From Leucaena leucocephala (taxonomy: Eukaryota > Streptophyta > Magnoliopsida > Fabales > Fabaceae): a stretch of DNA of 64,000 bases. Both the position numbers and the translations under genes were made by a program. The DNA is taken from contig CM073558.1 of NCBI GenBank assembly GCA_037074615.1, forward strand, positions 15,731,001 through 15,795,000, read 5' to 3'. Of the stretch, positions 33,435 through 43,483 are shown one piece after another. Position 1 is the first letter of the stretch, and every line of letters begins with the position of its first letter. Under the pieces are notes generated by a model. The model had not been told where the DNA came from, did no database searches, and saw only the letters and a program-made list of their open reading frames with translations.

Positions 33435-34733
33435 GAGAAATTTGGGTTGAAATGGATGGCCAAGATTGATTTGGTTACTATTTGATCTAAAGGCTCACAT
33501 TTAATCTTGGATTTAACTTTTTCATAAAATAATAATTATTACATCATGTGGGACAGCTCATGGGACACCTAAGAGGGTTAGGTGGCGTGCTGCACATGTG
33601 AAGAAGGTTCTGGAGAAATTCCAGTCCAATTCGGTACCGATCGGAGCAGTTTCACAACAACCAGACTGTTTTCTGTTCTGAATTTTTTTTATAATATACC
33701 AGGATATGTATTATGTCCTGGAAATCAATATCTAGGCTTCTCATACCATTGAAATGATATATTAAATATTTATCTGCCATCCATCCCTTGGGAAATGACC
33801 AAAATACCCTTAGTGTCCTTTCCTGCACTGTACTAACCCTAAGGGCAAAATCGTCATTTCACACCTCTTTACACTGCCTCAGGGCATATATTGATTCTAT
33901 ATAATCATATTTATACTATGTCCCACGTTTTTGGCCTGTCCATAATGATCAAAATGATCTCCATTCACTACTGGTACAGTATGGGCATCCAGGGGCATTT
34001 TCGTAATTTCACACTTTTCCTGGACTGCTCTGGTCTCTGGCCCTCATAACTGTCCAATCACCTTAATGGGCTTATGATGGCGCTATTTGGGCCTCAGTAT
34101 GGGCTTGTTGCCTGTATGGCCTTTATGGCCCAATTCACAATATAGCTCCCCCGATCCTATTTATCGGGTATTTTATTTCACTGTAAAATTCCGTATGGCT
34201 TCTACAGGATTCCTTTTCTGACTCTGTCAGTTTTATAAATTCATATATTAAATATATGAATTTTCTATAAGGTCTTATCTGATTCTGAGATCTGAAAAAT
34301 ACTGTAATAATTCCTTCTGACTTCAGGAATTTATATCAATTAATCGGGACCTCAAATCAAAATTCTGTGTTGCGTTAAACTGACCGGAATATTTTTGTCT
34401 ATCTACTGGTAAAATTTGGGTCTGATCTGATTCCGGGCATTTTTGGCCTGTTTTGGCTCAACTTTTCCATATTTACATTTAGGTCCCTTAACTTTTGAAT
34501 AATTGAACTTTAGTCCCTGAACTTTTCATTAATTGCATTTAGGTCCCTCCTTTTATTTCTACTTCAACTTTTTGTCTTCAAACTTTTCAATTTTCGTTTA
34601 GGTCCCTATTATTTCCTTAGTTATGAATCCTTCCCTTTCATTTCTCAATCTGATACAATCTATTCCAAGAAACTCATATCCATTTCAGATAAACTGTACA
34701 GCTACATCAGGTCAGAAAATTGGGGATATGACA

Positions 34734-34738
34734 TGCGG
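34734..34738. repeat. Target-site duplication tgcgg, right (F2)
   Basis: Matches tgcgg at 22322-22326. Joining across F2 restores the F1 LTR reading cactgcggcaaattcc, as in 43075-43090. Confidence 0.95.
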
Positions 34739-37438
34739 CAAATTCCAGATGAGTGACCTGATTTTGAAAATTTATAACTAATTCTATAAAAATCGAAATG
34801 AAGTGGTTCAAATTGATACATGAAGCTAACTCAAATATATTTCAGGGAAAAATCATTGGTTGACCAATCCTTGACAAATTTCACGTGGGTCAACGTTTCA
34901 ATCTTACTGTTCATCCAATGACTTTCTCCTGAATCCAGCATTCGTGTCCCAACTTTAACAATTTATATCTTTTCGTGTATACGTCCAAATTAGACATTCT
35001 ATATATCAAATTAAATCTTAGTATGTCTACTTTTTACTCTAAAAATTTCGTACATTAATTCAATCATTTACTATTTTTAATGATTTATCAAACATGAATG
35101 GGTCTTCACGAGTTACTGTTCACTGAGCCTATTTTCAGCATTTAGTCTTTACATACTCAAGCATACAGCCAACACATATCAGTCATACAGGCCAGATAAC
35201 AATTAATAAATAATCAACTGTTATATATTAGTGCATGATTAACTCCCTCATATTGTATTACATCCTTTTCTGTCTAAAAATCGGCAGCATAACTGCTGCA
35301 ATTCTTCTTTAGAAAGTAACTGATGTTGTACCGATTCGGTCATTCCCTTATGCGAACTACCATTCTACGTAGTACCCAGGAAAGACTGGATGAACCTGCT
35401 GGGTCCACTCACTTCCAGCCTCCTTTGATAGCACTACGTACACAGTACGTATCAGTTCCTTTCTTTGTTCCGTATTCGTTGTCGGAATTTCGGCAGCCTA
35501 CCGGCGTCTCTTAAGATTTCCAAATTTTATTTTGACAGAACCTCCCCTGTAATGTTATGTTTGGGAATGAGATTCAAAAGAATCCCAGTAACAACAATCA
35601 TAACAAAATATGTAATGCAAAGTGACGGTGCTTGCTTGTGACTGTGTATAGATAAGTATGCTGCATGCTTCCATATTCAATAACATATGATCATAGCATT
35701 GGAATAGAGCTTCAAGCATAACATACAGGACAACAATCAACCAAACAAAACAACACATCACAAAGACATTACATAAGAGGTAGGATTAGTTATTACCTCA
35801 AAAGCAGAGCTTCAGAACTTCCTTACTACTTCCAACTCCACCAGAACTTCCTTTCTTTCTTTCTTTCTCCTTCTCTCTCTTCTTTCTCTCTCTTTTCTTG
35901 CCAAAAACGTGGGATGCATAAAATGGGAGGGGAAGGGGGTATTTATAGCTTTAATGGATGGCATTCTTGTAATTTTGAAGCCATCAGAACATGTGGTCCT
36001 GGTTTTTCCTGGAATTTCCTATTTTCTTTAATTCTTTTTACTGCATCACCCTGGACACCTCATGGGACACCTCATAGGACACCTCACCACCCATATTCTT
36101 CATGTGATGAAATTTGGAGGTTCTGGAAGCTTTCCGGTCCAATTTGGTACCGGCCCGGTCCATCGCCTCGAAAAACATGCCGTTTTCTGAATCTGATGTT
36201 TCTGAAGATCCTTTTTATGTCTACTGACCTCACATTTAGTATCTAGACCCTTTATATCATTAACTTTTTAATACTGGGTCCAGACTCAATTACAGATCCC
36301 CTGCGAAATGACCAAAATGCCCTTGGTGCCCTATCTTGTCCTATTTTAATCCCTAAGGGCAAAAATCGTCATTTCACACCTTTCTGGACCCGGTCAAAGC
36401 TTATACTGGCTCTAGTCAACCTTATTTAGACATGTCTTGACCTCTGGGTCTGTCCAAAATGACCAGAATACCCTATATTCATCTGCTGCCCTTTTTGTAC
36501 AACATAGGGGCATTTTCGTAATTTCGCACTTTTCCGGGGTTCTGCTGGACACTGGCCCACCTATCAGTCCAAGAGTCTTATTGGGCCTCTAATGGCGCCA
36601 TTTTGGGGCTTCCTGGGTCCATTACCTGTATGGCACGCATTACGAGGAATCTTCCTTTAACACAATTCATTGAATATTTTAACTATTATTTACCGAGTAT
36701 ATACCTTTTCCGGTCACCGGCTCTTTTTCCCAGATATAGTGTCCTACTGTGTTCAGGCATCCTTGGGGTTATAACGGTCATCTGACCGAAGTTATCCGAT
36801 CGCATTCAGCCTCTTTAAAAATACCGATAAATCTCCTACCCAGATCCCCGGAGGCCTCACACTCCGTCTGGATTTTTTTATTTTGTGAATAACTTTTCCT
36901 ACAGACCTCCTATCGGTATCCTGTCAGTTTCCCGACATCCGCCCATAAAGGCGCATCATCCTGTATTTTCCCACTTATATCTGAAATCTAGGGTATCTGG
37001 TATAAATTTTTATAACTTTTGGACGATCAGTCCATTTCTGGCTATCTGGAGTCTTCAAAAATTCCGGTATTAGGCTTGGTTACCCGGCGTCACCTGCCCT
37101 ACCTTCTGGTAGAATCTGGGGCTGAAATGCTGTCGGGCAGTGCAACCCACTTCTGGCCTATTTTCTTTAATTATACTTTAGCCCCAGGGAACTTTTCCTT
37201 CTTTATAATTAAGTCCCTTAATTTGGCTAAAATTACACTTTAAGACCCCATATTTTTGTCTACCTTTCATTCCTAACTTTAAACTTTCCATAATTGCATT
37301 TAGGTCCCTTAATTTCCTTTCTTTTGCAATTTAATCCTTTTCTTTACATAAAGGTACACATGTTTTTCCTGAAACAGAGCTCATATATTCCGTTTAATCT
37401 GTACATAGGAACCAGTACAGAAGATTAAGGATATTACA
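34739..37438 (-). repeat. 3' LTR of F1-b, main piece
   Basis: With 22207-22326 it gives a 2820-bp LTR starting TGTAATATCC (at 37438, element sense). It includes a TATA box, GA tract, 12-bp repeats (36051-36086), AG|GTAAT donor motif (35795-35796) and ~30-bp U3 repeats (37177-37340). No gene. Confidence 0.93.
35940..35947 (-). promoter_or_regulatory. TATA box of F1-b 3' LTR
   Basis: TATAAATA in element sense. As the 5' LTR is lost, this is the only complete promoter in F1-b, and it points into the LTR end and F2. Confidence 0.7.
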
Positions 37439-37450
37439 TTTCTCTCCCCC
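37439..37450 (-). other. Polypurine tract (F1-b)
   Basis: In element sense agggggagagaaa-like run ending at the 3' LTR start; the conserved hairpin lies at 37459-37478. Confidence 0.88.
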
Positions 37451-37458
37451 TAAAAAAT

Positions 37459-37478
37459 AAATTTCGTCCCCGAAATTT
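37459..37478 (-). other. Short inverted repeat upstream of the F1-b polypurine tract
   Basis: aaatttcg / cgaaattt arms with a 4-base loop, as in F1-a and F2. Confidence 0.65.
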
Positions 37479-37492
37479 ACATTACATCTATC

Positions 37493-40400
37493 CTATACCA
37501 ATAATTCAGGGTACTTTTCTCTCATCTTTTCTTCTGTTTCCCATGTAGCCTCTTGTTCAGTCAAACCTTTCCAGATCACTTTAACTAAAGGAATCTGCTT
37601 ATTCCGCAACTGCTTGACTTTTCTATCAGCAATTCGCACCGGTCCAACCTCATAGGTCAAGTCATCTCGCAGTGTAACCTCATCTTGCTCTATCACATGA
37701 GATGGATCTGGAATATACTTCTTTAATTGGGAAACATGGAACACATCATGTATCTGGCTGAGATTCGGAGGAAGAGCTAACTTGTAGGCTACTGCTCCTA
37801 TCTTTGAGAGAATCTGGAATGGCCCGATGTATCTTGGATGCAACTTCTTCACCTTAATCGATCGTCCGGCTCCTGTGGTTGGAGTTAACTTAAGGAATAC
37901 ATGTTCTCCTTCTTCAAATTCCAACGGCTTCCTTCTGACATCTGCATAGCTCTTCTGTCTGCTTTGAGCCGTCAACAATCGTTTTCTAATTACCGTAACT
38001 TGTTCTGCAGTTTGATCCACTATATCCGGACCAAGCATTCTTCTCTCGCTCAACTCTAGCCAGCATAAGGGGGATCTACATTTTCGTCCATAGAGTGCTT
38101 CAAAAGGTGCCATCTGTATACTGGCCTGATAACCATTGTTATATGCAAACTCTATAAGGGGTAAATGGATATCCCAGCTGCCTTTGAAATCTAGGACACA
38201 TGCTCTCAGCATATCCTCTAACGTCTGTATTGTTCTTTCAGATTGACCATCTGTCTGAGGATGATAAGCTGTACTGAATCTGAGAGTAGTGCCCATTTCT
38301 TCCTGTAGAGCCCTCCAGAAATTTGAAGTAAATCGTGGATCTCTATCAGACACAATGCTGCTTGGGATACCATGGAGCCTAACGATCTCCTTTATATACA
38401 GCTTTGCCAGCTTTTCTAGAGAATCTCTCTTATTGATTGCCAGGAAATGTGCTGACTTTGTCAGTCGATCGATTATTACCCAAACCGCATCATGTCTACT
38501 TGGTGTCAAGGGTAGTCCTTCCACAAAGTCCATGGCAATCCCATCCCATTTCCACTCAGGAATATCTAAAGGCTGCAACGTTCCTGCTGGTTTTTGATGT
38601 TCAACTTTCACTTTCTGGCAGGTTAAGCACTTAGATACGTAAGCTACAACATCTTTCTTCAGTCCAGGCCACCAGAATAATCTTTTAACATCATGGTACA
38701 TTTTGGTCATACCTGGATGTACCGTATATCGGCTTTTATGTGCTTCCTCCAGAATTCTTTCCCTTAATCCCCCAATATTTGGGATATAGGGTTTTCCCCT
38801 AAACTGTAGCAATTCGTCTGGGGACATCCCAAAATCCCTTGTCTTCCCTTTCTCCAGCTTGTCTTTGAATATTGTTGCGAGCTTATCCTGTTTCTGAGCC
38901 TCTTTGATCTCATCTTCTATGCAAGTTCTGACATGAACTCCTCTAAAAGGATTCTCCGTCAGTTGCATTTGATATAGAGGGCTCCAGTCGCGCATATCTT
39001 CTATCAGTTCCAATTCCTTGATCATCATGTATGCAACCTGCACCACCTTTCTACTCAGGGCATCAGCTACCACATTGGCTTTTCCTGGATGGTATTTAAT
39101 CTGGAAGTCATAATCTTTTAACAATTCCATCCATCGCCGCTGCCTCATGTTCAGCTCTTTCTGATCCTGCAGATACTTCAGGCTTTTGTGGTCCCAAAAC
39201 AACTCTATCGTTGCTCCGTATAAATAGTGCCTCCATATCTTCAGGGCATAGACCACCGCCGCAAGCTCCAGATCATGAGTGGGATAATTCTCTTCATGTG
39301 GCTTTAACTGCCGAGAGGCGTAGGCTACTACTCGACCTTGCTGCATAAGCACACATCCCAGACCCTGCTTGCTAGCATCAGTGTAGATTACATAAGTCTG
39401 AGTTGGGTCTGGAATAATCAGCACGGGAGTAGTCGTTAATCTCTGCTTCAACTGCTGGAAGCTAGCCTCGCACTTCTCATCCCACTTAAACTGCTGATTC
39501 TTTCTGGTCAGCTTGGTAAGTGGTAAGGCAATTCGAGAAAAGTATTGAATGAATCGTCTGTAGTACCCTGCTAGGCCGAGAAAACTTCTAATCTCTGTCA
39601 CTGTCCTTGGCTGTTCCCAGCTCAAAACTGCTTCAACTTTGCTATGATCTACAGCTACCCCGTCTCGGGATATGACATGACCGAGAAATTTGACTTCTGA
39701 AAGCCAAAACTCGCACTTACTCAGCTTAGCATAGAGCTTCTTCTCTTTAAGGATACCAAGAACAATCCTCAAATGCCTTTCATGCTCCTCTGGAGATTTG
39801 GAGTACACCAGAATATCATCAATAAAGACCACAACGAACTGATCTAGATAAGGCCTGAAAATCCGGTTCATATAGTCCATGAAAATAGCAGGTGCATTGG
39901 TTAGTCCAAAAGGCATCACCAAAAATTCAAAATGTCCGTAGCGCGTTCTGAATGCCGTCTTTGGAATATCATCTGGCTTGACCCTTAGTTGATGGTAGCC
40001 AGATCTCAAGTCAATCTTGGAGAATAAGCTCGCTCCTGCCAATTGATCTAGCAGGTCATCAATTCTGGGAAGAGGATACTTGTTCTTAACTGTAAGCTTA
40101 TTTAATTCCCTGTAGTCAATGCACAGCCTTAAGCTACCATCTTTCTTCTTGACGAACAGTACTGGAGCACCCCATGGCGATACACTGGGTCGTATAAAAC
40201 CTTTCTCCAATAGCTCCTCAATTTGCTTCTTCAGTTCCATCATTTCGTTGGGAGCCATCCTGTATGGGGCTTTTGATACTGGTCCAGCTCCAGGTACAAT
40301 GTCGATCGCAAACTCCACTTCACGCTCCGAAGGCAATCCCTGAATCTCCTTTGGAAAGACTTCAGGAAATTCATTGACTACAGGAACCTCCTCGATGCCT

Positions 40401-42046
40401 TCCTCCACTTCTGTTTGAACAGAAAAGAATACCACATATCCCTGATTCCGTAGACATTTTTCTGCCTGAGCCTCTGTCACGAAGTTCAGTTGTACTTCTA
40501 AGCTCCGATCAGTGATCTTTGGACCAAGAACTAGGGTCTTATTTCTGCAGTCCAACATCACATTATTGGAGGATAACCAATTTAAACTGAGTATGACTTC
40601 AATCTCCTGGAAAGGCATACAGATTAGGTCCAGGGTGGTACTACAGTGCTCATAACGCACCACACTATTTAGACAGGCATCAGATGTGATCACCCTAGCG
40701 TTGGTGGGGGTTTTCACCTGTATATCATAACATAACTTGCTTATCAGAAGGCCTAGGCATTTAGCACATTCATAAGATATAAAGGAATGACTTGCACCCG
40801 AATCAAATAGGGCAGTCACAACATGATCATTGAGATGGATTGTACCTTGGATCATCTCAGATGATCGCTGAGCATCCTCTCTAGTGAGTGCAAACACTCG
40901 TCCCGCCGTCCTTGACCTTGGATCAGTTATAGCTTGAGGACATTCTCTGGAAAAATGTTCGGGCTTTCCGCAGGTGTAGCATACATTCTGGCCCATCAAA
41001 CATGGTCTGTCACCATGATTCTTTCCACACTTTTCACATACTGGGGCCTTCGGATCCCTGTTATTGGATCTTCCGTGAAAATTTCCCCTATTAGGCCTCT
41101 TGGTCTGCCACGGGCGCTTTCTTTTCTTAAAGCCGCTCCCACTGGCCGCTTCTTGATTCCGTCCGGCCTTATCAGGAGTCGCTTGATCTTTACTCCCAGA
41201 TCTGGACAGCATTCTATGATTCATGCTGTTCTGAACGATTCGACATGCTTCCACAGCCTTATTGAACTGGCTGTATTGTTGGGGAGTTAACTTCTCCTTT
41301 AACATAGAATTCAGCCCTCGAATCATTCTTTCTGTCATCCAGCGTTCGTCATCCACTTGGCGTAGGTAAGTTGAATATTGAGATAGCCGGATGAACTTGG
41401 CCAAATATTCATCAAAAGCTTCTTTTTCTCCTTGCCTTAGCATAAGGAATTCAGCCTCCCTTTCATCTCTGACAGATTGAGGGAAATATTTCTCATAAAA
41501 TTGCTCAAGAAATACTTCCCAGGTAACTGGAATATCTCTTGCTTGGAGAAGTAATTCTGTATTCTTCCACCATCTATCCGCATCCTTTTCCAATTGATAG
41601 ATGGCCATTTGGGCCTTGGTTTCAGTCGGGCAGTCGAGGACCTTAAAGATCTTCTCTAATCTGCTGACCCAATTTTCTGCTACATGTACTTCAAATGTCC
41701 CTTCGAATATGGGAGGATTGTGTTTGCAAAATCGCACCATCCATTGTTGGATGCCAACTGCCTCCTCCCTTGATTCAACCCTTCTCTGGGGCTGTTCTGC
41801 CTACTGTGGTACTTCTTCAGGTTCTCTACTAGTTACTCCTGAAGGCTCTGGCGGTCTTAAATTATTTACAGCTGCTGCTACTGCCGCGGCTATGGCAGCA
41901 TCTCTGTCTTGTTCATTTCGTGCTTGAGCAGCTCTCATTTCTTCTATCATCTTTTGTTGCTGTTCTAATCGTTCTAGAATCATTTGATTAAGGTTTCCAG
42001 CCTCTCGGGGTTCCTCAGCTAGAATAGTTCTCCTTGTTCGTACCAT
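37493..42046 (-). pseudogene. gag-pol of F1-b with an early stop in gag
   Basis: About 1517 codons in one frame from the ATG at 42046 (MVRTRR), broken by TAG at codon 82 (41801-41803) where F1-a has CAG. Downstream of it the frame is open to the end, with zinc knuckles, DSGAS protease, FIDD RT, RNase H, integrase and chromodomain. Other private changes: a 6-base in-frame deletion near 40446 (KGC replaced by N), Gly to Glu inside the CCHC knuckle, Cys to Trp beside the RNase H Asp of the CDHKS motif, and Asp to Tyr in the RFIQDF segment. Closest to F1-a; it lacks F1-a's TGA. The first in-frame Met after the stop (41740) would give a gag lacking its N-terminal 100 residues. Confidence 0.94.
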
Positions 42047-42055
42047 TTTGTTATA

Positions 42056-42057
42056 CT
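42056..42057 (-). promoter_or_regulatory. Predicted 3' splice acceptor before F1-b gag
   Basis: T-rich run, AG, tataacaaa and the ATG, as in F1-a but with the start codon intact. Confidence 0.35.
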
Positions 42058-42145
42058 TAAAAATAGAAGGAAATACAATAAATTTCATTTTACACATAAT
42101 ATACATACAGAATATATGTACATATCACAGTACCATTCTAGTCTT

Positions 42146-42850
42146 TTATACTCTAATTTTCTTAAACTTTATTCTAATGTATTCTTCTACTAGGTAGATC
42201 CAGTCGGATATGGTACAATATGATTCTCTATCAAAATACTGGTCCAACTCCGATCTCCAGGTAGGAGTCTTCGGCAATACGTCATTCATAATTTCTAGCC
42301 AAAACCCCATGGTTAACACATTTGAATCCCAGGCTTGATATATGGCTTTCACCCTTGTAATAAACTCCTGGTAGACCGAATAATCTTGATCTATGTTTTT
42401 GAACAGGGTCTGCCTCAACTCGTATAGTTGTCGGGCTAATGCTACCGAGCTCTCAAGTTGCTCTCTACTCAGGTTCCTCCCTGGGACCATTCTTACGATT
42501 AAACCTCCCAAATACATTTCTACCAGAGTCACTTCGGGCCTACTGGAACCTGGCGCATTACTCTGAACACGTACTTGGCTGGACCCTGAACTGTCTGTTA
42601 TATTCAAGGGTACCGCGCATATGGAAATGGCAGGAATAGGGCCTTCTGTTATCATCACTTCCTGATCATCAATTGGAAAGTTTGATCCTATCGAGGAACT
42701 ATCCTCCTCAGAATCACCAGCTACTGGAGGTGTCCAGAGGTCAGAATCATTGCTTACTATCTCTTCTTCTAAACTATCTGAACTAGAGACCTCTGGTCTT
42801 AATTCCCATTGGTTTACTGTAGTTTCAGACCCAAATCTATGTCTAGCCAT
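42146..42850 (-). CDS. ORF1 upstream of gag (F1-b), unknown function, 234 aa
   Basis: Same length as F1-a ORF1, starting MARHR at 42850, with about nine residue differences and no stop. It stays open although the neighbouring gag-pol is broken and the promoter is gone. Ser/Asp/Glu-rich N-terminal part and the conserved helical C-terminal part are as in F1-a. It probably has no own transcript here, since the 5' LTR lacks a promoter. Confidence 0.7.
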   Translation of the reverse strand: MARHRFGSETTVNQWELRPEVSSSDSLEEEIVSNDSDLWTPPVAGDSEEDSSSIGSNFPIDDQEVMITEGPIPAISICAVPLNITDSSGSSQVRVQSNAPGSSRPEVTLVEMYLGGLIVRMVPGRNLSREQLESSVALARQLYELRQTLFKNIDQDYSVYQEFITRVKAIYQAWDSNVLTMGFWLEIMNDVLPKTPTWRSELDQYFDRESYCTISDWIYLVEEYIRIKFKKIRV

Positions 42851-42851
42851 C

Positions 42852-42853
42852 CT
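42852..42853 (-). promoter_or_regulatory. Predicted 3' splice acceptor before F1-b ORF1
   Basis: TTTGCAG|G one base before the ATG, as in F1-a. Confidence 0.35.
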
Positions 42854-42947
42854 GCAAACACTACTTAGTGTCAATTATGACGGCTTTATCATGGTATATC
42901 TTTCTATAAATCATCTATTCAGAGCATTTCTTAAGCCAGAATCCTTT

Positions 42948-42959
42948 GCTCTGATACCA
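42948..42959 (-). other. Primer-binding site, initiator-Met tRNA (F1-b)
   Basis: TGGTATCAGAGC in element sense, three bases from the LTR-derived palindrome at 42963. Confidence 0.93.
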
Positions 42960-42962
42960 AAA

Positions 42963-43478
42963 TGTCACATCCTTATATTTATACATCTTAGGGACCATTC
43001 AGTAGCACTTAAACCACTTTCAGGGTCATTGAAGTCTAAACACTTCTGGAATTTTATTCATATCGAGTACTGTTCACTGCGGCAAATTCCAGATGAGTGA
43101 CCTGATTTTGAAAATTTATAACTAATTCTATAAAAATTGAAATGAAGTGGTTCAAATTGCTACATGAAGCTAACTCAAATATATTTCAGGGAAAAATCAT
43201 TGGTTGACCCACGTGAAATTTGTCAAGGATTGGTCAACCAATGATTTTTCCCTGAAATATATTTGAGTTAGCTTCATGTAGCAATTTGAACCACTTCATT
43301 TCGATTTTTATAGAATTAGTTATAAATTTTCAAAATCAGGTCACTCATCTGGAATTTGCCGCAGTGAACAGTACTCGATATGAATAAAATTCCAGAAGTG
43401 TTTAGACTTCAATGACCCTGGAAGTGGTTTAAGTGCTACTGAATGGTCCCTAAGATGTATAAATATAAGGATGTGACA
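42963..43478 (-). repeat. Palindromic 5' LTR remnant: two facing copies of the U5 end
   Basis: Left arm 42963-43209 and right arm 43232-43478 are 247 bp each and inverted copies with two differences found; the centre 43210-43231 is 22 bp. Each arm is the last ~247 bp of the F1 LTR. A normal 5' LTR would continue for another ~2.5 kb with the promoter. The outer arm ends ...ggatgtgaca at the aatgg duplication. Against the 3' LTR, each arm has one private change, so the arms were probably identical at insertion. Confidence 0.95.
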
Positions 43479-43483
43479 AATGG
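43479..43483. repeat. Target-site duplication aatgg, right (F1-b)
   Basis: Pairs with 22202-22206; the satellite unit resumes in phase with atagtcacc. Confidence 0.95.

Larger units (their letters stand above)
22327..34733 (-). mobile_element. Intact, young Ty3/gypsy chromovirus F2 (12,407 bp)
   Basis: Two 3221-bp LTRs, primer site, ORF1, one open 1520-codon gag-pol and polypurine tract, with tgcgg duplications at 22322-22326 and 34734-34738. By eye I found two differences between the LTRs (23668 t against 32854 c; 24932 t against 34118 g). All catalytic motifs are present. It is inserted in the 3' LTR of F1-b, so it is the later arrival. F2 is related to F1 (closely similar pol) but has its own LTR sequence. 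It may still be able to move; expression cannot be judged from sequence. Confidence 0.97.
31513..34733 (-). repeat. 5' LTR of F2 (3221 bp)
   Basis: Offset of exactly 9186 bases from the 3' LTR over its whole length, with two differences found. Contains TATA (33427-33434), an ATG-free leader to about 33320 and the predicted donor. No gene otherwise. Confidence 0.96.
22207..43478 (-). mobile_element. Ty3/gypsy chromovirus F1-b with abnormal 5' end, carrying nested F2
   Basis: Minus-strand copy of the F1 family. From right to left: palindromic 5' LTR remnant, primer site, ORF1, gag-pol, polypurine tract, 3' LTR, the last interrupted by F2. Removing F2 and its duplication leaves about 8860 bp; a normal F1 element would be ~11.1 kb. 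Both outer ends read as the LTR 3' end (TGTCACATCC inward), yet the flanks are a perfect aatgg duplication in a continuous satellite unit. It has no 5' promoter and has a gag stop, so it could not move on its own. Confidence 0.95.

Noticed and set aside
35555..35761. Small hydrophobic ORF MMCCFVWLIVV in F1 LTRs (also 8867-9073)
   Set aside because: Lies in the LTR downstream of the predicted donor, differs in length between copies and has no homolog I recognise.
22207..43478. A single foldback transposon with terminal inverted repeats
   Set aside because: The inverted ends are the U5 end of an F1 LTR, and the inside is an LTR element with primer site and polypurine tract; 5-bp duplication fits gypsy integrase.
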